Shown: positions 7,973 to 14,924 of the stretch, one piece after another
Numbering within the stretch: position 1 is the first letter of the stretch
How the letters are laid out: every line of letters begins with the position of its first letter
NCBI RefSeq assembly: GCF_016464305.1
Contig: NZ_JAEIOJ010000002.1
Location: 372,001 to 436,000 of the forward strand
Direction: 5' to 3'
DNA length: 64,000 bases
DNA from: Umezawaea beigongshangensis
GTDB lineage: Bacteria > Actinomycetota > Actinomycetes > Mycobacteriales > Pseudonocardiaceae
Translations under genes and position numbers: made by a program
Notes under the pieces: generated by a model
Seen by the model: only the letters and a program-made list of their open reading frames with translations
What the model was told of the DNA's origin: nothing
Database searches by the model: none

Positions 7973-8755
7973 TCAGTTCGGCTCGTCCGCCGTCCGGCGC
8001 AGGACCGGTCCCAGCACGGATCGCTTCGGGAGCACGCTGTCGCCGGAGGACTCGCCCCGCAGCCGCCTCCCGAGCCACGGCAGCGCGTGTTCGCGGCTCC
8101 ACCGCAGGTTCTGCGCGCGGCGCTCGCGGACGCTGATCACGTCCTCGGGACCGAGCGCCGAGCGGGGCAGCGAGTGCGGCACGCCCAGCACGTCGAGCAC
8201 CTCGGCCGCCACCTCGGCGTGCCCGAGCGCGTTGAGGTGCAAGCGGTCCGGCGCCCACAGGCGGCGGTCGCGGAGCTGGCTCATCGCCCACATGTCGACC
8301 AGGAGCGCGCCGCGTCGCGCGGCGATCAGCCGGGTGTGCTCGTTGTAGATCGCGACGCGGCCGCGGATCTGCCGGAACAGCGGGTCCTTCACGCCGTCGA
8401 CCCCGGTGAACAGCACGACGACCGCACCGGTGGACACCAGGCGTGCCACCGCGTCGTCGTAGACCTCCATCATCGCGTCGATGTCGACGCCGGGGCGCAT
8501 GAGGTCGTTGCCGCCCGCGTAGAGGGTCACCAGGTCGGGCTCCAGGGCGAGCGCCGGTCCGACCTGTTCGGCGACGACCTGCCGCAGCAGCTTGCCGCGC
8601 ACCGCGAGGTTGGCGTAGCCGAAGTCCTCGTCGCCCTCGGCGAGCCGGTCGGCCACCCGGTCCGCCCAGCCGCGCACGCCGTTCGCGCAGCCCGGGTCGT
8701 CGTCCCCCACGCCCTCGGTGAACGAGTCGCCGAGCGCCACGAATCGCTTGCTCAT
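7973..8755 (-). CDS. SGNH/GDSL hydrolase (esterase-like)
   Basis: This 260-residue cytoplasmic esterase of the SGNH fold has block I ALGDSFTEG with catalytic Ser11, block III YAGGNDLM, and block V DRLHLNALGH with the catalytic His. There is no signal peptide. The ATG start at 8755 gives MSKRFVALGDSF; a GTG two codons upstream is also possible, and neither has a good ribosome-binding site, so the message may be leaderless. The substrate cannot be read from sequence. The 171 bases between this stop and the CobW-type start hold no gene or clear site. Confidence 0.85.
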   Translation of the reverse strand: MSKRFVALGDSFTEGVGDDDPGCANGVRGWADRVADRLAEGDEDFGYANLAVRGKLLRQVVAEQVGPALALEPDLVTLYAGGNDLMRPGVDIDAMMEVYDDAVARLVSTGAVVVLFTGVDGVKDPLFRQIRGRVAIYNEHTRLIAARRGALLVDMWAMSQLRDRRLWAPDRLHLNALGHAEVAAEVLDVLGVPHSLPRSALGPEDVISVRERRAQNLRWSREHALPWLGRRLRGESSGDSVLPKRSVLGPVLRRTADEPN

Positions 8756-8793
8756 GCTCACGATGCTAGAAGGGCCGCCGTCAACGGGTTCTG

Positions 8794-8824
8794 GCGGGAG
8801 CGCGCCCCTCCGGCGCGCTCCCGC
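8794..8824. promoter_or_regulatory. Inverted repeat over the promoter region of the GNAT gene
   Basis: A 13-bp perfect inverted repeat (GCGGGAGCGCGCC at 8794-8806, partner 8812-8824) lies between the divergent SGNH and GNAT genes. A possible -10 TACGTT (8830-8835) sits seven bases before the GNAT GTG, which would make that message leaderless. The repeat then covers where the -35 should be. It is therefore more likely an operator than a terminator, since no gene ends here. Confidence 0.35.
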
Positions 8825-8841
8825 ACGGGTACGTTGCAGCG

Positions 8842-9366
8842 GTGTCGAACTCCGCCGCGGCGAAACCGGTGATCCGCGCGGCGACCGCGGCCGACCTGCG
8901 CCGGATCGCCGAGATCTACGCCCACTGGGTCACCACGAGCGCGGTGACGTTCGAACTGACCCCGCCGGACGAGACCGCGTGGCGGCACCGCTTCGACGCC
9001 GTCGTCGCGGCCGGGCTGCCGTTCCTGGTGGCCGAGCTGGACGGCGCGGTCGCCGGGTACGCGCACTGCTCGCCGTGGAAGCCGCGCGAGGCGTACCGCC
9101 GCACCGCGGAGGACTCGATCTACCTGGCGCCGGAGGCGATCGGGCGTGGAGCGGGCGGGGTGCTGCTCGACGCCCTGCTGGACGACTGCGCGGCGGCGGG
9201 ACTGCGCGAGGTGCTCGCCGTCGTCGTGGACACCGGGAACGCGGCGTCGCTGGAACTGCACGGGCGACGCGGCTTCACCGAGGCCGGGCGGTTGCGCCGG
9301 GTCGGCTTCAAGCACGGGCGGTGGCTCGACACCGTGCTGCTGCAGCGGAGCCTCGCCCCGGAGTGA
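8842..9366 (+). CDS. GNAT N-acetyltransferase, phosphinothricin-acetyltransferase-like
   Basis: This 174-residue protein has the acetyl-CoA fold of GNAT enzymes and the overall pattern of the PAT/bar/YncA group, which acetylate phosphinothricin, methionine sulfoximine or related amino acids. The N-terminus IRAATAADLRRIAEIY, the P-loop region IGRGAGGVLLDALL and the closing VGFKHGRWLDTVLLQRSL are typical of that group. No phosphinothricin biosynthesis genes are nearby, so the natural substrate may be another toxic amino acid analogue. The GTG start fits a leaderless message. Confidence 0.85.
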   Translation: MSNSAAAKPVIRAATAADLRRIAEIYAHWVTTSAVTFELTPPDETAWRHRFDAVVAAGLPFLVAELDGAVAGYAHCSPWKPREAYRRTAEDSIYLAPEAIGRGAGGVLLDALLDDCAAAGLREVLAVVVDTGNAASLELHGRRGFTEAGRLRRVGFKHGRWLDTVLLQRSLAPE

Positions 9367-9680
9367 GGGACGCCGCTCCGGTCCAGCGGGCGGCGAGGGC
9401 CTCCAGCACGACGTCGAGCACCGGCACCGCGTCGCCGCCCGGCCGGACCGGGAGATCGTGCGTGCCGCCCGCGGCGACGCCACCGGGCGGGTGTTCCCGA
9501 TCGCCGCGCTCGTCGGCGCGGTGGGCGTGGTCGCCGCGCTGCCGCGCGAGCCGATCGCCCTGCGCAGCAGCATCGACCCCGACCGCTCGGGGTGAGCCGC
9601 GCCGCCGGCGGCGACCGCCCCCCTCAGGCGGGTCCACCCACCAGCGCGACGGGTGGTCCGGTGGGGAAGAATGAACACCC
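9367..9680 (+). pseudogene. Gap of about 310 bases with a possible coding remnant
   Basis: No intact gene fits here. From about 9437 to the stop at 9595 one plus-strand frame has almost every third position G or C and reads GDATGRVFPIAALVGAVGVV and onward to SSIDPDRSG. That looks like the C-terminus of some protein, but I do not recognise it. It has no start of its own and its frame runs backward into the GNAT gene. The complementary strand near 9390-9440 also looks codon-like. It may be a decayed gene, or chance in high-GC DNA. Just before the TetR gene, AAGAAT (9667-9672) could be a -10 for a leaderless start. Confidence 0.25.
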
Positions 9681-10352
9681 ATGCGCAGCACACCAACGGA
9701 CGTCCGCGGGGTCCAGCGGCCCGGCGCCGACGGGCGCAAGGGCGGCCCCAGCCGCGGCGACGTGCGCTACGACAAGATCCTCGAAGTGGCCGAGGCGCTG
9801 CTCGCCGAGAAACCGCTGCGCACCATCACGATCGAGGACGTGGCGAACCGGGCCGGCATCACCCGCCCCACCTTCTACTTCTACTTCGACTCGAAGTACG
9901 CCCTCCTCGCGGCGCTGCTGGAGCGCATCGTCGCCGTCGAGGTGGACGGCACCGACCGCTGGTGGCGTGCCCGGCCGGACGGCGTGACGCCCCGCCAGGC
10001 GTGCGAGCGCGTCCACCACGACGTGCTGGCGCTGTGGCGGCGGCACGCGCCGGTCGTGCGCGAGGCCACGGAGGCGATGAGCCTCGACCCGCAGCTGCAC
10101 GCGGTCTACACCCAGATCGTCGACCGGTTCGTCGCCGGTGCGAGCACCCACATCGTCCGCGAGCGCGAGCACGGTTCCGCGCCGCCGGGAGCCGACCCGA
10201 CGACGCTCGCCGCCACGCTGGTGTGGATGGCGGAGCGCAACCTCTACGCGGCCGTCGCCGACCTCGTGCCGCGGGTGTCCGACGAGCAGCGCGTGGCGGC
10301 CATCACCGACACGTGGGTGCGCGCGATCTACGGCACCTCCGATCCCCGCTGA
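9681..10352 (+). CDS. TetR/AcrR-family regulator, EthR-like
   Basis: This 223-residue repressor has an N-terminal helix-turn-helix at about residues 30-75 (TITIEDVANRAGITRPTFYFYFDSKYALLAALLE). The double FYFYF resembles mycobacterial EthR, which controls a Baeyer-Villiger monooxygenase. The C-terminal helical ligand domain (WMAERNLYAAVADLVP) is also EthR-like. No monooxygenase gene is adjacent here, so its target is elsewhere or lost. The ATG is preceded by no strong ribosome-binding site. The 3' end overlaps the convergent GrpB-like gene by 25 bases. Confidence 0.85.
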   Translation: MRSTPTDVRGVQRPGADGRKGGPSRGDVRYDKILEVAEALLAEKPLRTITIEDVANRAGITRPTFYFYFDSKYALLAALLERIVAVEVDGTDRWWRARPDGVTPRQACERVHHDVLALWRRHAPVVREATEAMSLDPQLHAVYTQIVDRFVAGASTHIVREREHGSAPPGADPTTLAATLVWMAERNLYAAVADLVPRVSDEQRVAAITDTWVRAIYGTSDPR

Positions 10353-10939
10353 GCGCCGCTCGGCTCCGGACTCCAGCCCGTGTCGGCGGCCCACGTCTCC
10401 GCGACCTCCACGACCAGGTCCACCACCGGGTCCTTCACGTCCGCGTACACGTCCAGATCACCCACGGCGGCGGCCAGTTCCAGCTTGAAGCGCGCGTGGG
10501 CGGGCACCGCGGCGGGGTGGGCGCGGAACCAGTCGCGGAACAGCAGGGCCAGCCGCTCGTTGGGCGAGCCGACCAGGCGGCAGTGCAGGTTGATCCGCTC
10601 GCCGCCCGGCCCGCGCCCGTTCCACAGCCGTTTGCGCCACCGCTGCGGCACGTCGTCGTGACCGGCGGGCACGTGGTCCTGCTCGTGGGGCATCCGGAGC
10701 AGGCCGAACGCGGTGAGCGGCGCGTCGAAGGCCACGGCGGCCTCCGCCAGGTCGCGCACGCTCACCTGGAGGTCGAACACCGGCTTCGCCGCCATCCCCG
10801 GCACGGCGGTGCTGCCGATGTGCTCCACCCGCACGGCGAGCGGACGCAGCGCGGTCAGGAGCTCGGAGGCGAGAGCGCGGCCGCGAGCGGCCCAGTCGTC
10901 GTCGTACGTGCTGATCTCGAAGTGTCGCGCAGTGGCCAT
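10328..10939 (-). CDS. GrpB-family (UPF0157) nucleotidyltransferase-fold protein
   Basis: This 203-residue protein carries the family signature VEHIGSTAVPGMAAKPVFDLQV. The N-terminal YDDDWAARGRALASELLTAL and the helical C-terminal half are also typical. GrpB-like proteins share a nucleotidyltransferase fold, but their reaction is not established; they are often found fused to dephospho-CoA kinase. The ATG start is chosen over a GTG three codons upstream. Its 3' end overlaps the TetR gene. Confidence 0.85.
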   Translation of the reverse strand: MATARHFEISTYDDDWAARGRALASELLTALRPLAVRVEHIGSTAVPGMAAKPVFDLQVSVRDLAEAAVAFDAPLTAFGLLRMPHEQDHVPAGHDDVPQRWRKRLWNGRGPGGERINLHCRLVGSPNERLALLFRDWFRAHPAAVPAHARFKLELAAAVGDLDVYADVKDPVVDLVVEVAETWAADTGWSPEPSGAQRGSEVP

Positions 10940-11273
10940 CCGACCCACGCCAGGCCCACCCGCAACCGGATTTCCGTGTCACGAACTCCCACCTCTTCGG
11001 GTGAAGGTGTCACCCGTCAGAGGTGAGACGGCGAGGTGGCAGCGCGGATCGGCCCTACGTTCGCCCCGTGGTGAACACCGGCGAGTTCGGCGGGCGCACT
11101 CCTCCGAACACCGTCCGCCGACGAGTCGGCGCATGCCCCTTGCGCATGCGCTCCGTGCCCGGTAGATCACTCATCGGCCACCCTCGAAGACGTGCATCGA
11201 ACTCGGGTTGGCAAGATACGGTTACGCCAGTCGAGTTACGTCGGACACGGCCGCCGATGAGGGAAGGACCCAG
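10940..11273. promoter_or_regulatory. Divergent control region with a nested inverted repeat
   Basis: This 334-base gap lies between the GrpB-like gene (minus) and the ATP-binding regulator (plus). Its main feature is a nested symmetric element at 10990-11025: outer arms CACCTCT and AGAGGTG (7 bp) enclose inner arms CGGGTGA and TCACCCG (7 bp) around AGGTG. The element begins about 50 bases upstream of the GrpB-like start. Nothing else in the gap reads as a gene. The plus-strand gene has its own ribosome-binding site GGGAAGGA at about 11261-11268. Confidence 0.4.
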
Positions 11274-11783
11274 GTGAACCCCCAGACCGAACAGGTCGAC
11301 GACCTGCAACTCATCGCTCTCCCCAACGCTGTGAGCTGCGCAGATCTGTTCGTCCGCTTCGCGTTGTCCGAGTGGGCGCTGCGTCCCATGATCGGCGAGG
11401 CGGGCGAGGTCGTTCGTCACCTGGTCGAGGCCGCCGTCGAGCGGGCGACCCCCGGCAACCCCAGCTTCATCACGGTGCGGTTGCGGTTGACCGGCGGTTA
11501 CCTCGTCGTGGAGGTCGAGGACGCGCAGGCCATGCGGGCACCGGCCACGCCGCCGGGCCTCGCCGGGCGCCGCACGGGCGTCGTCGACCTCGCCGGACGC
11601 GGTTCGCTGATCTGGTGCGAACTGGCCCTGCCCGCCGGCATGACCGCGTCGGCGGTGCCGCTGCCGCGCCGCGAGCGCAGGCGCTCTCCCGCCGCGGAGC
11701 AGCTCGGCGACGAGTCGGCCGAGATCGATCCCGCCGTCATGCAGCGCATCCTCTACGGGCTCAACGGAGCACCCGAGCAGTGA
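11274..11783 (+). CDS. ATP-binding (HATPase/RsbW-like) regulatory protein
   Basis: This 169-residue protein looks like the small HATPase_c proteins that are common in actinomycetes and act as anti-sigma-factor-like kinases. The first half has SEWALRPMIGEAGEVVRHLVEAAVERA, matching the N-box helix, and the second has YLVVEVEDAQAM with an Asp where the G1 box begins. The nucleotide-binding glycines are degenerate, so kinase activity is uncertain. The GTG at 11274 follows GGAAGGACC at good spacing; the longer frame upstream lacks a signal. It has no sigma or anti-anti-sigma partner alongside. Confidence 0.7.
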   Translation: MNPQTEQVDDLQLIALPNAVSCADLFVRFALSEWALRPMIGEAGEVVRHLVEAAVERATPGNPSFITVRLRLTGGYLVVEVEDAQAMRAPATPPGLAGRRTGVVDLAGRGSLIWCELALPAGMTASAVPLPRRERRRSPAAEQLGDESAEIDPAVMQRILYGLNGAPEQ

Positions 11784-11829
11784 TCGGCACCGGGGGCGGC
11801 CACCCCGCCCCCGGTGATCTCCCTCCCGC

Positions 11830-13701
11830 TCAGCCGACCTCCTCGTCGACCCAGCACCACCGCCACGCCTCCCCCGGCTCGCCGCTGCGCACCACGGGGT
11901 GCCGCTCGTCGTGGAAGTGCGCCCGCGCGTGGCGCCCGTCCGAGGAGTCGCAGCAGCCCACGTGCCCGCAGGTCAGGCAGACCCGCAGGTGCACCCACGT
12001 CGTGCCCTCGCGCAGGCAGTCCACGCACGCCTGCGGCAGCTCTCCCGCTCCCGACGGCGCACCGCGCAGGTGCTCGCAGTGCTGCTCCTCGGCGCGCTGG
12101 GCCACCAGGTTGCGATCGGGGTCCAGCGGGTCCAGCTCCGTGACGTGCTCCAGCATCGACTCCTCGACGTCCACGTGCTTGAGCGCCGTGTGGACGACGT
12201 CCTCGTTGGCCTCTCCCGCGTCGCGGGCGCGGACGATGGCCTCCCGCTCGGCGGCGAGCATCTGCCGGCGCAACCGCGTGTAGATCCCGGACGGCGTCTC
12301 CAGATCCGTGTGCGGTCGCCCCAGGCGCTCCCACGCGGTGTTGGAGCGGGTCGACGCGCGCTCCCGCAGCGCCCTGATCACCGACTCCGGCTCGTCACCG
12401 GTGACGATCTCCTCCAGCCGTCGCAGACCGGCCCTGGTCGAGGTCTCGGTCAGCTCGGCGGACAGCAGCGCGTCGTCCGCCGGGTCGGGCGCGGGCAGCT
12501 TCATGCGGCGCACCAGCCACGGCAGCGTCAGCCCCTGCACGAGCAGCGTGCCGAGCACGACGACGAACGCCGCCAGCACCAGCACCTCGCGGTGCGGCGT
12601 CTCCTCCGGCAGCACCAGGGCCGCGGCGAGCGTCACGACGCCGCGCATCCCGGCCCAGGAGACGACCGTCGCGACGTCCGCAGGCCACGCGATGCGCCTC
12701 ATGCCCGCCGAACCGAGGGAGAAGACCAGCACGCAGGCGAACACGAACACGAACCGCGCGGCGATCGTGGCCACCAGCACCGCCAGGCACACCGCGGCGA
12801 TCGTCGGCGCGGCCAGGCCGCTGTCGCCCGCGGCGGCCAGCAGCGCGGGCAGCTGGAGTCCGATGAGGAGGAACACCACGTTCTCCAGCACGAACGCGAT
12901 GGAGCGCCAGTTCGTGGCCTCCGCGACGCGGGAGGACGCCGTCTGCACCGTCGGCGAGCGGTAGGCCAGGAACAGTCCGGTGATCACGACCGACAGCACG
13001 CCCGACGCGTGCACCGCCTCGGCCGGCAGGAACGCGAGGTAGGGCGCGACGAACGACAGCAGCGTGTCGAGCACCGGATCGGTGATCCGCTTGCGCACCG
13101 CCGCGAGCAGCAGCGCGACCACCACGCCGATCGCGATCCCGCCGCCCGCCGCGATCAGGAAGCTGACGCCCACGTCGAACGGCGTGACCACGGCGGTCAG
13201 CGCGCTGACCGCGACACCGAGGGCGACGAGGGCCGTCGCGTCGTTGACGAGGCTCTCCTCCTCCAGCAGCGTCGTGATGCGCCGCGGCAGGCCCAGCCTG
13301 CGCCCCACGGCGGTCGCGGCGATGGCGTCCGGCGGCGCGACGACGGCGCCGAGCGCGAGCGCGGCGGCCAGCGACACCGCGGGCAGCACCCACCAGGTCA
13401 CCAGGCCCACGGCGACGGTCGTGAACACCACCAGCAGCACCGACATCAGCAGCGTGGCGACCTTGTTCTGCCGGAAGTCGAACAGCGACGCGCGCAGCGC
13501 CGTGGCGTACAGCAGCGGCGGCAGCAGTCCGATGAGGACCACCTCGGGTTCGATCTCCACGTGCGGCACGCAGGGCAGGAACGACCCGACCACACCCACC
13601 ACCAGCAGGACCAGCGGCGTCGGCCAGCCGGTGCGGCGGCACAGCGCCGCCACCAGCCCGACCACGCACACGAGTGTCACCAGGCCGACAGCGACCTCCA
13701 C
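11830..13701 (-). CDS. CPA1-type Na+/H+ antiporter fused to a UBP-type zinc finger
   Basis: This 623-residue membrane protein exchanges sodium for protons. The first 400 or so residues are about a dozen hydrophobic helices with CPA1 landmarks: PPLLYATALRASLFDFR, the substrate-site region ALALGAVVAPPDAIAATAV, and LEEESLVNDATALVAL. A long helical cytoplasmic stretch follows. The last 85 residues form a ubiquitin-protease-type zinc finger: ACVDCLREG, VCLTCGHVGCCDSS, then HARAHFHDERHPV. I chose GTG 13701, after a GGAGGT-like site, since the longer frame upstream is not membrane-like. Bacteria lack ubiquitin, so the finger's partner is unknown. The fusion recurs in actinobacteria, to my recollection. 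Confidence 0.88.
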   Translation of the reverse strand: MEVAVGLVTLVCVVGLVAALCRRTGWPTPLVLLVVGVVGSFLPCVPHVEIEPEVVLIGLLPPLLYATALRASLFDFRQNKVATLLMSVLLVVFTTVAVGLVTWWVLPAVSLAAALALGAVVAPPDAIAATAVGRRLGLPRRITTLLEEESLVNDATALVALGVAVSALTAVVTPFDVGVSFLIAAGGGIAIGVVVALLLAAVRKRITDPVLDTLLSFVAPYLAFLPAEAVHASGVLSVVITGLFLAYRSPTVQTASSRVAEATNWRSIAFVLENVVFLLIGLQLPALLAAAGDSGLAAPTIAAVCLAVLVATIAARFVFVFACVLVFSLGSAGMRRIAWPADVATVVSWAGMRGVVTLAAALVLPEETPHREVLVLAAFVVVLGTLLVQGLTLPWLVRRMKLPAPDPADDALLSAELTETSTRAGLRRLEEIVTGDEPESVIRALRERASTRSNTAWERLGRPHTDLETPSGIYTRLRRQMLAAEREAIVRARDAGEANEDVVHTALKHVDVEESMLEHVTELDPLDPDRNLVAQRAEEQHCEHLRGAPSGAGELPQACVDCLREGTTWVHLRVCLTCGHVGCCDSSDGRHARAHFHDERHPVVRSGEPGEAWRWCWVDEEVG

Positions 13702-13850
13702 GAGACCTCCACACCACGTCGGCACCGCCGTGCGGCGCCCGCTCTGCTCGACGGGTGCCACCCAAGCCTGCCGGAGCCGCGTTGTCGACCCGGCGCACCT
13801 CACACCGCCCGAGCACGGTCGTGCCGGCACGTCACGGCTACGATCCGGGC

Positions 13851-14216
13851 GTGATCGGCGTTCTCAGCACCACCGTCATCGCGCTCTCGCTGGCCGTCGC
13901 CCTGTGGGCGCTGGTGCTGGTGGTCCGCGACCGGACGGTCGGCAACGCGCTCCTGGTGGGGCTCGCGGTGCTGGAGGTGGTCCTGCTGGCGCAGGCCGTG
14001 ACCGGCGTCGTCCAGCTGGCGGGCACCGACCGCACCGTGGACGGCTTCACCTTCGTGGGTTACCTGATCGGCGCCCTGCTCGTGCTGCCGGCCGCGGCGT
14101 GGTGGTCGCTGGCGGAGCGCACCCGCTGGGGCACGGCCGTGGTCCTCGCCGGTTGCCTGGTGATCCCCGTGCTCGTGGCGCGCATGATCCAGCTCTGGGA
14201 CGGTGCCGGTGTCTGA
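13851..14216 (+). CDS. Small integral membrane protein, unknown function
   Basis: This 121-residue protein has four predicted membrane helices: IGVLSTTVIALSLAVALWAL, LLVGLAVLEVVLLAQAVTGV, FVGYLIGALLVLPAAAWWSL and GTAVVLAGCLVIPVLVARM. I do not recognise a functional family beyond a conserved actinobacterial membrane protein. It starts at GTG and overlaps the next membrane-protein gene by 14 bases, so the two are co-expressed and may form a complex. Confidence 0.7.
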   Translation: MIGVLSTTVIALSLAVALWALVLVVRDRTVGNALLVGLAVLEVVLLAQAVTGVVQLAGTDRTVDGFTFVGYLIGALLVLPAAAWWSLAERTRWGTAVVLAGCLVIPVLVARMIQLWDGAGV

Positions 14217-14625
14217 GGTGCGCACCGGGGCCCCGCTGGTCAACCGGGGACCCGGCCGGCTGCTCGTCGCCGTGTACGGGATCTTCGCCCTCGCGGCGAC
14301 GGCCCGCTCCGCCGTGCAGATCGCCACCCGCTTCGACCGCGCCCCGCTGGCGTTCCTGCTGTCGGCTCTCGCCGCGGTCGTCTACGTCGTGGCCACGGTG
14401 TGCCTGGCGCGCGGCGGCCCGCTGGCCCGCCGGGTGGCGTTCGCCGCGGTCGCCGTGGAACTGCTGGGCGTGCTCGCCGTCGGCGCGGCCAGCCACGCGG
14501 TGCCGCACCTGTTCCCCGAGCCGACGGTGTGGTCGCACTTCGGCAGCGGTTACGGGTTCGTCCCCGTGGTGCTGCCGGTCGTCGGACTGCTGTGGCTGCG
14601 CCGGTCCCGGCGCGGCACCCCGTGA
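14203..14625 (+). CDS. Small integral membrane protein, partner of the previous gene
   Basis: This 140-residue protein has four predicted helices beginning at LLVAVYGIFALAATARSAVQ and ending at FVPVVLPVVGLLWLRRSRRG. The segment FALAATARSAVQIATRFDRAPL is a conserved pattern in actinobacterial membrane proteins of unknown role. The start may be GTG 14203 or the GTG two codons later; both overlap the upstream gene. A GGAGGAG site follows its stop for the next gene, so three genes likely share one message. Confidence 0.7.
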   Translation: MPVSEVRTGAPLVNRGPGRLLVAVYGIFALAATARSAVQIATRFDRAPLAFLLSALAAVVYVVATVCLARGGPLARRVAFAAVAVELLGVLAVGAASHAVPHLFPEPTVWSHFGSGYGFVPVVLPVVGLLWLRRSRRGTP

Positions 14626-14645
14626 CGGCATCAGGAGGAGAACGC

Positions 14646-14924
14646 GTGGACGTGGTGGACAACCCCGATCTCAACCGGTTCGAGGCGCGCACGGCGGAGG
14701 GCGACGTCGCCGGGTACGCGGAGTACCAGAAGACGCACGAGCTGATCGTGTTCACCCACACCGAGGTGCTGCCCGCGCACGAGGGCAAGGGCGTCGGTTC
14801 CACCCTCGTCTCCGGCGCGCTCGACCAGGTGCGCGGCACGGGGCTGGCCGTGCTGCCCCTGTGCCCGTTCGTCAAGGCGTACATCGGCCGCCACCCCGAG
14901 TACACCGACCTCGTCTACACCTGA
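14646..14924 (+). CDS. Small GNAT-fold acetyltransferase (COG2388, Acetyltransf_CG)
   Basis: This 92-residue protein is a minimal GNAT-like domain. Key residues are VAGYAEYQKTHELIVFTHTEV, the acetyl-CoA loop HEGKGVGSTLVSGALDQVRG, and the C-terminal CPFVKAYIGRHPEY with a conserved Cys. It lacks the first GNAT strands, as is usual for this short family, and its substrate is unknown. The GTG start follows GGAGGAG by six bases. Its 3' end overlaps the convergent SWIM gene by 10 bases. Confidence 0.85.
   Translation: MDVVDNPDLNRFEARTAEGDVAGYAEYQKTHELIVFTHTEVLPAHEGKGVGSTLVSGALDQVRGTGLAVLPLCPFVKAYIGRHPEYTDLVYT

Noticed and set aside
8794-8824. Calling the GC-rich hairpin before the GNAT gene a terminator.
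   Set aside because: Both neighbouring genes start here and none ends, so an operator role is more likely.
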